A stretch of 64,000 bases of DNA from Strigamia acuminata (taxonomy: Eukaryota; Arthropoda; Chilopoda; Geophilomorpha; Linotaeniidae): positions 1,536,501 through 1,600,500 of the forward strand of contig OX442318.1 of NCBI GenBank assembly GCA_949358305.1, read 5' to 3'. A program made the position numbers and the translations under genes. This document shows positions 54,905 through 64,000 of this stretch, piece by piece. A model generated the notes under the pieces. The model was not told the DNA's origin. It saw nothing but the letters and a program-made list of their open reading frames with translations, and searched no databases. Positions within the stretch are counted from its first letter, which is position 1. The number at the start of each line of letters is the position of its first letter.

Positions 54905-56498
54905 CCGCTGCAAAAACAGTGTGGTTGGAATTCCAGAATTCTCTTAACCTGTGTAATGGTGATTGCCAAAATAAAACACGTTCAAACACTGAACCCCATC
55001 TTGTTTTTGTCTAAAAATGCCTTTTTTTCTCATGAATATGCATTATTTTGCATGTAAATGCAGTTTTATCCATTTCATAGATGGAATCTAGATATTCCAC
55101 ATCATATTTCTGATAGCCTGATTCAATCTGAATGAAAATGAAAAATGATGTATGAAACAAAGAATTTAGTTTGGTGGGCAGTTTGCAATTCCTAATTTCC
55201 TTGAGACCCCAATTGCAAATGATAACTCTTAAATACATTAGGCCATGAATACAATTGATTTGTTATTTTGTCAGATCCATCTTGTTTAAAAATTCTAAAA
55301 TCTACTTATGTTGATGCAATCTGAACAACAAACAAAAGCAAAATCAGGCTAAGTGTATTTCTATTCCAATGAATTGTATTGATACTGTAAATTATTGCTG
55401 CACAAATTCATCAATACATCCTTAGTCCATCATTACAATACCAAATTTTCACGTTTAAAGTATTTCTTGAGCAAAAATATGCAAGGTTGTGTCCTTAAGA
55501 AAGTCGTCCCACAGATTTAGGCCTAAATCCCAAGCAAGCAAGCAAGCAATTTTTGAATTTTATGATTGATTGTTTTGTCTGGCAAGCACTCAACATGTAT
55601 GGCGTCGCTCTTTCAGTGTCGCTATTCCGAGCTCGCTTTTTACAGCGTCGCTCTTCTCAGCGTCGCTCTTAAAGGCCTTCTTCGTATTTTGGCCTATTTT
55701 TATGTATACCTACACCAGTGAAATGGCTCGGCCAATAGGAACGGGTCCCCCTCTTACGATGAGCCAGAGTATACTTACAAGATTGTGACCACGCTAAGTG
55801 TCACTCTGTACTGACCGGACAAGTTTTCTGGACCCAACCTATACCCAGCAATGTTAAATTCCCTCTCCCATGTTTGGGCTACACAGCGTACAGCCCGGAT
55901 AAAGCCGAAGTTATACTGCGTTTATCGTTCCTTGCTTTGCATGTCCTTATATGAAATTATGCAATGTACTCCTACGGTCCCAAAGACCCGCCTAGGAAAT
56001 TTTTTGTATTAAACTTTGCAATGAATTTGTGGAAAAGATGAATGAACGGCATGAATGGTCACTAGGCGGGTTTTACCGCTGAGCGCGATAACCGAATACA
56101 AAGCAAAATTGTAGGTTTCTTTCTCAGAGGAATTTTATTGCAACCATAAACTTTTGCTTCATTGTATTACAACACAAAGCTGGGAAAACTAATTTCTATA
56201 CAAAGTCCCTGGAAGTAGCCCAGAAACAGAAATTGACATCTAGATTGGAAAATCCTCGCCGTGCGTGCGGTGGAAAATACCAATTGCAACAAACCACCTG
56301 AATGAAGAATTCAATTAACATCTGATACAATCTTTGCTAGGCAGACCAACAAAGAGCATCTGGCAGTACAAAGGAAGTAGAACATCATCTATTGAAACAT
56401 TTCCTTGTATTTCTTGAATCCCAGAATTGAAGGCAAATAGGTATTTAAGTAGTTGGCACCAAGCAAGTAAGTGTAGTTGAACAAATCACACTGCAACA
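54905..56498. other. Spacer between ELO-11 and ELO-12
   Basis: A fragment at about 55707-55777 (GGCTCGGCCAATAGG to CCAGAGTATACTT) matches one end of the TIR family in ELO-5 intron 2. Short GCGTCGCTC repeats lie near 55600-55675, and a phrase TCCTTAAGAAAGTC near 55.5 kb is shared with ELO-5 intron 6. A TATTTAAG near 56441 may be the ELO-12 TATA element. No gene is supported. Confidence 0.45.
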
Positions 56499-58643
56499 AT
56501 GAATTTCAGTGATATCTTCAATGAAAATGTTACAAACAAGTTGGAGTACATATGGGAGCAGAGAGGTAAGAGTTTTCACCCAACCAATTCCTATTTCCTA
56601 TTTTAAATTCATTTTTTGAATTCCAGACAGAAGAGTGGATGGTTACTTTCTTATGGACAGTCCTTGGCCCACTGTGTGTTTGTGTGCCTCTTATGCCATC
56701 TTTTCACTAGTCATTGGGCCTTGGCATATGAAAAACAGAGAGCCCTACAAAATACAGAAGCTCATAGCGGTGTATAACTTTGTCATGATATTTGTCAATG
56801 CCTACATTCATTTCCAAGTAAATTAAATGTTTTGCTTCACATTTCCTGTTTCATTCAACTGTTTCTTTTCAGTGTTGGAATCTAGCCTGGGGAAGAGGTT
56901 ACAACTTTCTCTGTCAACCGGTAGATAAGTCCGTTACACCGGAAACGATCAATGTAAGTATACTCCAAACCGGTACAACGTTGTCCAAACTCCTATTGGT
57001 TGAGCCGTCTCACTGGTGTAGTGGCGCGAAAAAGTAGCCCATAAAACCAGAATTGTAATTTAACTAGGCAAAACAACCAATAAAAAATTTTAATGACACG
57101 CTGTGATTGGTTGAGATCTATTGATGTCGGTTCGTTTCCTCAACGCACGTTTTCTCAAAACTAGGGTTTCGGTACCGGGAAACCGGGGTACCGGTGAGAA
57201 ATCACGGTACCGGGAACTGGGAAATTGGAGATAAACCGGTTCCGTCAAAAATTCATTGCTGAAATATCATTTTCGTCGGTCAAACGTTAAATTTTGTAAC
57301 GTTTCACTGATGAAAATGGCTATTTTTAACGAAAAATGGCTAAAAATAGCCATTTTGAATGAAGAATGGCTAAAAAATGGCCATTTATAACGAAAAATGG
57401 CTAAAAAATGGCCATTTTTAACAAAAAATGCCTATAGTTTTGACGGAAAACGGCCATTCTTGATGGAAAACGGCCATTCTTGACGAAAAACGGCCACTTT
57501 TGATGAAAACGGCCATTTTTACCATGAAAAATGGCTCAAAATTGCTAAAAATGGCTATATTTTGTCATTTTTCGTCGCCTGTCGCCTGACCTTTTTTGGT
57601 CCCGGGAGTACCGATTTCCCAGGAGTACCGGCCATTTTGGTACCGGGAACCGGGAATTTTAAAAAGGCGGGAAAACAGAAACCCTACTCAAAACGATGTT
57701 TTCGAGGTTTTACCTTCTTTTTTTCTTTCATCACTGTATCTCAATGCATCTCTCAACCAATCACAGCGCGTCATGAAAATAATACGTTCATGATGGACAT
57801 TACCGTAAATAAAAAGTAGTTCTAATTCTCATTCAAGTGAATCTTCCAAAGAATGTGAAAGTAATGGATGAATTTGTTGTAATTGCAGATTGCTAACCAT
57901 GTATATTACTATTATCTGACCAAGTACATCGACTGGGTTGATACGGTAAGTTTAACCTAGAAGTAAACGGCAACCACAAAAAGTAGAGAAAAATTGTCAA
58001 TTACAAAGTTGTAGAGCACCATCAAATTAGTCTAAAAATGTTCTAAAGAACCGTTCTCTATCTTCACCGTGCGAGCCCGTAGAGTTAACGCTAATCGTTA
58101 CCGTTTCTTTTGTAGATCTTTTTCATATTGAGGAAAAAATTTGATCATGTGAGTGGTCTGCATGTCTATCATCACACAATGACACCTCTGAACATTTGGC
58201 CGGCTGTCCGCTTCATACCAGGTAGAAAGTTAAAAATCTCCTAAAGTTTCGCCGATTAATCCGATGGAAATTACAGGTGGCCATGTTACTTTCGCCGGGT
58301 TGTTGAACACCTTTATTCATACCCTCATGTATACTTATTACACACTGTCATCTCTGGGACCCAAATGGAAAAAATACTTGTGGTGGAAGAAATATGTGAC
58401 AACTTTGCAAATTGTAAACAAAAATGACAATAATAATTATACAAAATTCATTGTTACTCTCTTGTTTTCCAGGTCCAATTTGTTGTTGGCTTGCTGCACT
58501 ATTCATTGACATTGTTTTATGAATGTGGCTTCCCCAGGATCTTTTTGCTGTACATCTATCCCCAAGGATTTCTATTTATTTACATGTTTGTTAACTTTTA
58601 CAAAGCGAATTACATGTCAAAGAAAACCAAAAAAGAGAAATAA
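56499..58643 (+). CDS. ELO-12: ELOVL fatty-acid elongase, last of the array
   Basis: Exons are 56499-56565, 56627-56817, 56873-56953, 57889-57945, 58116-58221, 58277-58413 and 58473-58643 (269 residues). Exon 3 is the 27-codon form (CWNLAWGRGYNF), like ELO-5 and ELO-6. The histidine box is HVYHH, followed by TMTPLNIWP; exon 6 has MYTYYTLSSLGPKWKKY and LWWKKYVTTLQI. The tail ends KKEK, a KKXX dilysine ER signal. Intron 3 carries a hAT-like insertion, and intron 4 a fragment of the mariner-like family. The gene is tail to tail with TM2D1, 56 bp between stop codons. Confidence 0.94.
57162..57686. mobile_element. hAT-like element in ELO-12 intron 3
   Basis: A 525-bp element is bounded by TAGGGTTTCGGTACCGGG and CAGAAACCCTA and flanked by the perfect 8-bp duplication CTCAAAAC (57154-57161 and 57687-57694). 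Inside are repeats of AAAAATGGCTAAAAATAGCC type and several GGTACCGG sites. No transposase is present. Confidence 0.82.
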
Positions 58644-58644
58644 A
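58639..58644 (+). terminator. ELO-12 poly(A) signal overlapping its stop codon
   Basis: AATAAA at 58639-58644 includes the TAA stop (58641-58643). Cleavage 10-30 nt downstream would give a 3' UTR of about 20-30 nt and end the transcript before the TM2D1 stop codon at 58700. Confidence 0.6.
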
Positions 58645-58699
58645 TAACAAAATTAACTCAAATTTCTTCTTTCCTTGAAATGATCTCTTTAAAAAATAA

Positions 58700-60001
58700 C
58701 TAACTCCAAACGCTACTCGACATTTTAACAGTTTCGTTGTCTAACGTTAACACTTCTAGTGTGGAACCATAATAACTAATCACATATTCGCTACCGTCTG
58801 CCGGTCCTACAATCTGAAATTGCACCATTCAACGAATTACACCACAGGGTCGAACCAGAAATGAATTTTTTTTCACCAAAAATTAATTTTCTGGACCTAA
58901 AATTAATTTTCTGGACATAGAATTAATTTTCTGGACATAAAATTAATTTTCTGAACATAAAATTAATTTTTTTGACCTAAAATTAATTTTTTGGGACATA
59001 AAATTAATTTTTTGGACCTAAAATTAATTTTTTGGACCTAAAATTAATTTTTTGGACCTAAAATTAATTTTTTGGACCTAAAATTAATTTTTTTAAACCT
59101 AAAATTAATTTTTTTGACCTAAAATTCATTTTTTTGACCAAAAATTCATTTTTTGGACATAAAATTCAATTTTTTTACCAAAAATTAATTTTCTGGACAT
59201 AAAATTAATTTTTTAGACCTAAAATTAATATTTTGGACCTAAAATTAATTTTTTGGATCTAAAATTAATTTTTTGGACCGAAAATTCATTTTTTTTCCAT
59301 TTTCCGCTCCTGATTCACAATTTTTACCTGCAATGCTATGAGAATGATATCAACTAACTGGCCCAGAAACATGAATCCTAACGTACTCAACTTGAGGAGA
59401 CCTATTAATTGAAGCATATGTAATTGATCCATCATTTTTCAGCCATGATTCAATTTACCAATTGCTGGATAACCTAGATAGAACCTGTCCACTCCAAACA
59501 TACCCAGAAATACTGAAAACATGAGAGCTAATTCGAAGCTATAACCATTTCTAAAACACAATTCAAATGGTAAAACTTATCCAAATCGATTATCCATCAA
59601 CTCACGTGTGTTTACAGGGGATTTCCCTCTCGAATGTGGTATTTTCTGATGTTCCTTTACAAACTAGACCTTCAGAAACTGTACATTTTACTTGAAATTG
59701 AGAAAAATAGACGTTAATTTCCTATTTTTTCACATTTATTGTGTCGATTTTACCTTTGGCTTTGTTTTCTTTGGTACAGCCAATTGGTTGTTGGGTTTCT
59801 TTATCTATTGTCGGTAAATTGCAATAATATCTGTTGGTTTGGTTAAGTTTTATAGATAAATATAAATTATAAACACTAGAAAATTTTGTTGAAAGGATAC
59901 TGTCCCATGAGTAAGTTGTTGCAATCGACATCAAATTCCGATCGCACGAAAATAAATAGCGTTGCTAATATATTAACCGTTACGATGTATAAATACCGCA
60001 T
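58700..60001 (-). CDS. TM2D1: TM2 domain-containing protein 1
   Basis: Six exons on the - strand, in transcript order: 60001-59901, 59830-59754, 59690-59606, 59550-59459, 59401-59328 and 58813-58700, together 181 codons. The protein starts with a hydrophobic signal segment (MRYLYIVTVNILATLFIF). A small cysteine-containing extracellular part follows (CNNLLMGQYYC; CTVSEGLVC), then the TM2 domain: two membrane segments joined by GVDRFYLGY with the conserved DRF motif. The tail IVGPADGSEYVISYYG closely matches the TM2D1 family ending. TM2D proteins (Drosophila amaretto group) act in the secretory and endolysosomal system and affect Notch-linked development. Length compares with about 200 residues in vertebrates. 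An ATG upstream (about 60093) opens a 24-codon upstream frame. Intron 5 holds a minisatellite. Confidence 0.9.
58858..59305. repeat. AAATTAATTTTTTGGACCT minisatellite in TM2D1 intron 5
   Basis: About twenty units of roughly 20 bp (AAAATTAATTTTTTGGACCT) with small variations lie between the last two TM2D1 exons. Confidence 0.9.
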
Positions 60002-60795
60002 TTTTATTCTAGTTTTTACTCGTGGAAACGGCGATGCTGGGGTGGACGTTGTTGTTGTTGTTTTGTGTTATGATGGCGGCCATTTTTATCTCGATTCTGC
60101 GACGTCATAAGTGCAAAATATCGGGTCAAACAGAAATATCGACTAAAATATTTTAAAATTCACGAATGTTCATAAATAAAATTAAAAATTAACAAAATAA
60201 AATAAAACAAACTAAAAAAAAATTTAAAAAAAAATAAAAACACTTGAACTTTTAATCGATACATATCGACTAAACGCATCAAAATAAAAACCAATCCAAA
60301 CCAGCCAACAAAACCCGTCAAATCCCACAAACCAAACACGAAAAATAATTTTATAACAAACTAAAAAAAATTCCGAAACAAAACAAAACGGTAAAAACAA
60401 AAACAAAAACTTGAAATACAATCGATACGACCCGACCGAAATCGACTAACCGACTAACATCGTCCACTGCCGTGTTCTGCAGTCCTGTTTACGAGGCCTC
60501 GGTGTCCACGATTAGAAATGTTTAATTTATTTTGCTTTAACAAGCTTATTTAATTTAAACCGCAGCAAAATATCAACTCAAACGAGCCAAATTAACTTCT
60601 AAAACACGAAATGAAGGTAAACCTCGAACTTTGTGGCCGTTTTTCTCGCCAACTCTTAACCGCGCATAAAAAATGGCAAAAAAAAGCAACGGAATTTGGA
60701 GTTTGGAATTTGTCCGATATTTCCCCCACAAATTATCCTTCTATTTATCGTTTCAGTGTCCCTTCGACCGTGTGTCGCAACTGTGAACCGATAAA
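60002..60795. other. Divergent intergenic region TM2D1 / PATJ
   Basis: The region holds both promoters. A TGACGTC CRE-like site lies near 60102, upstream of TM2D1. Bases 60180-60430 are low-complexity A-rich, and 60430-60795 likely include the PATJ leader. The open frame at 60611-60820 covers leader DNA and overlaps the PATJ start in another frame, so I leave it out. Confidence 0.5.
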
Positions 60796-63700
60796 ATGTC
60801 CATCAGTTCTGGTAAAATGAAAAAAAATAGGATTTTGGTTGATTTTTGTACGAATTTAAATTTTTTTCGGTTTAATTTTTAGATACCCGGCAAGCCCTGT
60901 CGTTACTGGAGCGGATACAGCGTCAACTGCGGGCCGCGGACACCATTCAGCCCGTCAGTCAAGATTTGAGCCAGTTGATCAGTTTGTTGGAGAGTCCCGT
61001 GTTCAGGAATATTTTGACGATTCAAGATTCGTTGCACGAACTGCGGCGACAGATTCATCAACATCCGTCGATTTTGCCGGTCGATTTCGATATTAGTAAC
61101 ACGGGACAGTTGATTTTGAATTTGCCGAGCGATTCGTCCGCTGCATTCCAGGAGTCGTTCGATTCCGAGCAAAATTACGAGTTCGATCGAGTCACCACAC
61201 CTGTATCGAGTATCGACAAGTGTGTCGAGCAACATGATGTTCAGGTAGTGGAGGAGTGGTGGTTGGTTTTGGGTGCAAAATTGGTTTTTGTGTGGAAAAA
61301 TTGAATTTTTTGGATTTGTTTTGGGTGAAAAATTGGTTTTTGGGTGGAAAAATTGAATTTTTTGGATTTGTTTTGGGTGAAAAATTGGTTTTTGTGTGGA
61401 AAAATTGAATTTTTTGGATTTGTTTTGGGTGAAAAATTGGTTTTTGGGTGGAAAAATTGAATTTTTTGGATTTGTTTTGGGTGAAAAATTGGTTTTTGTG
61501 TGGAAAAATTGAATTTTTTGGATTTGTTTTGGGTGAAAAATTGGTTTTTGGGTGAAAAAATTGAATTTTTTGGATTTGTTTTGGTTTGTTTGTTGAAATA
61601 TTTGAATTTCTGTGGATTTGTTTTGTTGTTTTTTCGAAATATTTGGATTTTTATGGATTAGTTTTTGTTTTTTTGGACAAATTTGGATTTTTATGCATTT
61701 GTTTTGATTTTATTTCGAAAAAATGTTGGAAAATGTCCGAATTAATTTTCTTTTTCTTTTTAAATTTTGAAAATTTACGTGTGGAAAAAATGTTAAAAAA
61801 AAGTTGTTTTTTTAGACATTTATTTTGATATTTTTCGAGAAATTTAAATTCTTATTTATTTATTTCGGCTTTTTGTCCGAAAAAAAAAACCCAAAATAAT
61901 TTTATTTTCTCACATTTAACAAACAATCACTGAATTTAATTGTCAAAAAATGTCAAACAATGCTCTTACAGAGGTTTATTCACGACCACCATAATTTTTT
62001 ATTGAAATTTCATTACAAAATCCAAATTAAATCTCATAACACAATTTTTCCTCTAACAACATCAATTTCCAACCCAAAAAACGTAAAAATTAACATTCTA
62101 ATCTTCAAATTCCATAATTTACTCATTTTCCCACTCAAAACATCAAAACCCGCATCAAAAAAATCAAATTTTCACATTTTAAAACCCAAAAAAATTTATT
62201 TTTAATTTTTTAAAATTTATTTTTAATTTATTTTTAATTTTCTTTATTTTCTTGCATTTATTTCAAGGCAACTTCGGGAGTTTATCCCCCCAATTACACT
62301 CCAAGTACAATCTCCACATACCCATACACACTGGAGTTCCAACGAGCCGTCGAACAAGCCACAAAAGGCCGCGACACTCACACGATACAATTATACAAAC
62401 CCGAAGGCAGCCATCTCGGTTTTAGTGTGGTCGGACTCCATTCCGAAGACGAGGGCGAACTCGGCATCTTCGTACAAGAACTCCAACCGTCCGGCATCGC
62501 GGCCCGGTAAGAAAAACCGAAAAACCCAAACATTCAAAATGGCGCGCACTCCCGACCAATCACGACCCACCTCGTCCCCATAGCAACATCCTAGCACATA
62601 AATTAAAAATGGCGGGCACATCCGACCAATGAGCGCTCGCCATCGACCATGGCGGCCATCGTCAGTGACGTCACACATCGTGATGTATTCGATCGATTAT
62701 TTATTTATTTTTTTTTGCTTTGGTTTGGGAGTGATGGCGACACTCTGCTTTATTTGAGACGGAATTTGCAGCGGAACGGACGAAACAAATAGCTGCGCTG
62801 TTAGTTGCTAGTCCCATGTGGCCCCTGTGCCGGTCATGGCGCCGACTGTGGGTCTCAGCTCCGCCATGCCGCGCTGCTTAACGGAGCAGCTGATTGCAGG
62901 TAACAAAAACGAGCGAAAATGGAAGGAAAATTGAATTATTTGGCTTTTAAAGCGCTCGTAAGCACGGATATTGGATTTTTGTGGTCGGGGGATGCGTGGT
63001 GGATGATTTGGTTGGGTTTTGTCGAGTCGCTTTTAACGTTTTTGTCATTTTTGTCGTTTTTTTCTTCACTTTTAGTGCACCGCAAATTGGCAGCCAAGCG
63101 CCCAGCACTGCACCGCAGCGGTAGGTTCAATTGCACGTTGGATGTGGGGAAAATGGTGGCTTGATCGTGGTGTTAAAATTGGAATTTTGGGGTTTTTGGG
63201 AGAGATTTTGACGGCGGTTTTGGTTGAGGGGTCGACGTCGGATTGGAAAAAATTGGAAAAATTGAAAAAAAAAATTTTTTTTGATGGTTTTTGGTGTCTA
63301 AAAGTGGATTTAAGACTCGATTTTATTTGTTTTGTTGGTTGAGAATTTGAAAGTTAAATGATTATGGCGATTATTACTTATAAAAATAAAAAGCAAATGA
63401 CACCGCCGATGGGTGGCTCTTCTGTCTAAGTGTGGAATACCTTAAAGCTTCAAATAAACGCCCGGGCGTTGAAAAATAAAAATTATTGGTTTTTTTTTTT
63501 TCAAAATTGATGATTTTCCGACTTTTCCCCGGCGCTTATTGGAAGCTTTGAGCATCGAAATGGAAATTTGAAATGAAAATAAAGTAATTTTTGTTGACTT
63601 TTGCAGAAATGGTCGCTTGCAAGAAGGCGATCAGATCGTGGCGATCGACGGGCAACCTTTGGATTCCAATATTTCGCACCAACAGGCCATAAGTATCCTG

Positions 63701-63841
63701 CAACAAGCACAGGGACTGGTCGAACTGATTGTGGCTCGCGGAAACGCGGAAAAGAACGCTGGCACGGTCCACGAACAAGAATCGCCGGTTGTCGAAACTC
63801 AAGGCATTTCCGCTGACAACGCCAAAGTCGCAGAAATGGTG
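60796..63841 (+). CDS. PATJ: PATJ-like cell-polarity scaffold, 5' part (L27 and first PDZ)
   Basis: Exons seen are 60796-60811, 60883-61244, 62268-62506 and 63607-63841 (284 codons in frame); the gene continues past the window. Residues 5-60 form an L27 domain (DTRQALSLLERIQ to NILTIQDSLHELRRQI), the part that binds PALS1. A linker leads to the first PDZ domain at about residues 162-250, with the ligand-binding loop SHLGFSVVG, then DGQPLDSNISHQQAI and ELIVAR. This arrangement is that of PATJ/MPDZ (InaD-like), the scaffold of the Crumbs complex at apical junctions. The start ATG is followed by only 16 nt of exon, as expected for a short non-conserved N-terminus. Introns are larger (up to 1.1 kb) than in the ELOVL genes. 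Vertebrates split this family into PATJ and MPDZ; invertebrates usually have one gene. Confidence 0.88.
61263..61585. repeat. Higher-order tandem repeat in PATJ intron 2
   Basis: About six 52-bp units (TTTTGGGTGAAAAATTGG...) alternate between TTTTTGTGTGG and TTTTTGGGTGG at one point, so the true period is a 104-bp dimer. Confidence 0.85.
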
Positions 63842-63865
63842 GTGAGCAGAAAACGTGCCGCATGC

Positions 63866-64000
63866 CGATAAACCCCATTTTTACCGGCATAAGAATTGAT
63901 CCTAAACAAGCATAAAAAGCATTCTTAGATGTCCATAATGTAGGAAATTGGCCTAAATTTCTATAAATTTACCAAGATTTTAGTAATAAACTTCAGAAAA
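63866..64000. repeat. Dispersed repeat reaching the window edge
   Basis: The sequence from about 63885 is the reverse complement, with few differences, of 41812-41912 inside the TIR element of ELO-8 intron 3. It begins near CCGCATGCCG, like that element's terminus, and runs off the window. Confidence 0.7.

Noticed and set aside
60611-60820. 69-residue frame before PATJ
   Set aside because: It overlaps the PATJ start in a different frame and has no family features; treated as leader DNA.

Overview
The window is nuclear DNA from a metazoan, most likely an arthropod or other protostome. Every host gene is split by GT-AG introns, intergenic DNA is AT-rich and full of small inverted-repeat transposons and minisatellites, and the host genes belong to animal families (ELOVL elongases, TM2D1, PATJ). 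The species cannot be fixed from the sequence alone.

Layout. 1-2.5 kb: unassigned DNA and a palindromic mariner-like element. 2.56-2.92 kb: a two-exon secreted cysteine-rich peptide gene with a clear TATA/initiator promoter. 3.45-58.64 kb: a head-to-tail array of twelve ELOVL fatty-acid elongase genes, all on the + strand, called ELO-1 to ELO-12 here. All share one seven-exon plan (intron phases 1,0,0,0,1,0; exons 4 to 6 of 57, 106 and 137 nt). I placed every exon by hand, and each spliced reading frame comes out a multiple of three. Eleven genes look open. ELO-7 is broken in exon 6 by a copia retrotransposon. A decayed thirteenth copy lies near 40.1 kb, and an orphan ELOVL-type promoter near 18.7-19.05 kb. 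58.70-60.00 kb: TM2D1 on the - strand in six exons, tail to tail with ELO-12. 60.80 kb to the right edge: the 5' part of PATJ (L27 domain and first PDZ domain), divergent from TM2D1.

Three complete LTR retrotransposons lie between 22.2 and 39.1 kb, all in + orientation. Gypsy-1 is frameshifted in RT, Gypsy-2 is fully open, and a copia element sits inside ELO-7. Each has two LTRs that read identical by eye and a perfect 5-bp target duplication, and paralogous blocks in the same array still carry the empty sites. They are therefore very young.

The ELOVL enzymes would each catalyse the malonyl-CoA condensation step of very-long-chain fatty-acid elongation in the ER membrane. The array falls into subgroups: ELO-1/2 (divergent, ELO-2 missing the first His of the catalytic box), ELO-3/4, ELO-5/6 (recent duplicates), ELO-7/8/9 plus ELO-10/11 (sharing a one-codon-shorter exon 3), and ELO-12. 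This fits repeated tandem duplication and divergence of substrate range. The remaining DNA is mostly non-autonomous DNA transposons (mariner-, pogo-, hAT- and piggyBac-like), several nested, and minisatellites inside introns.
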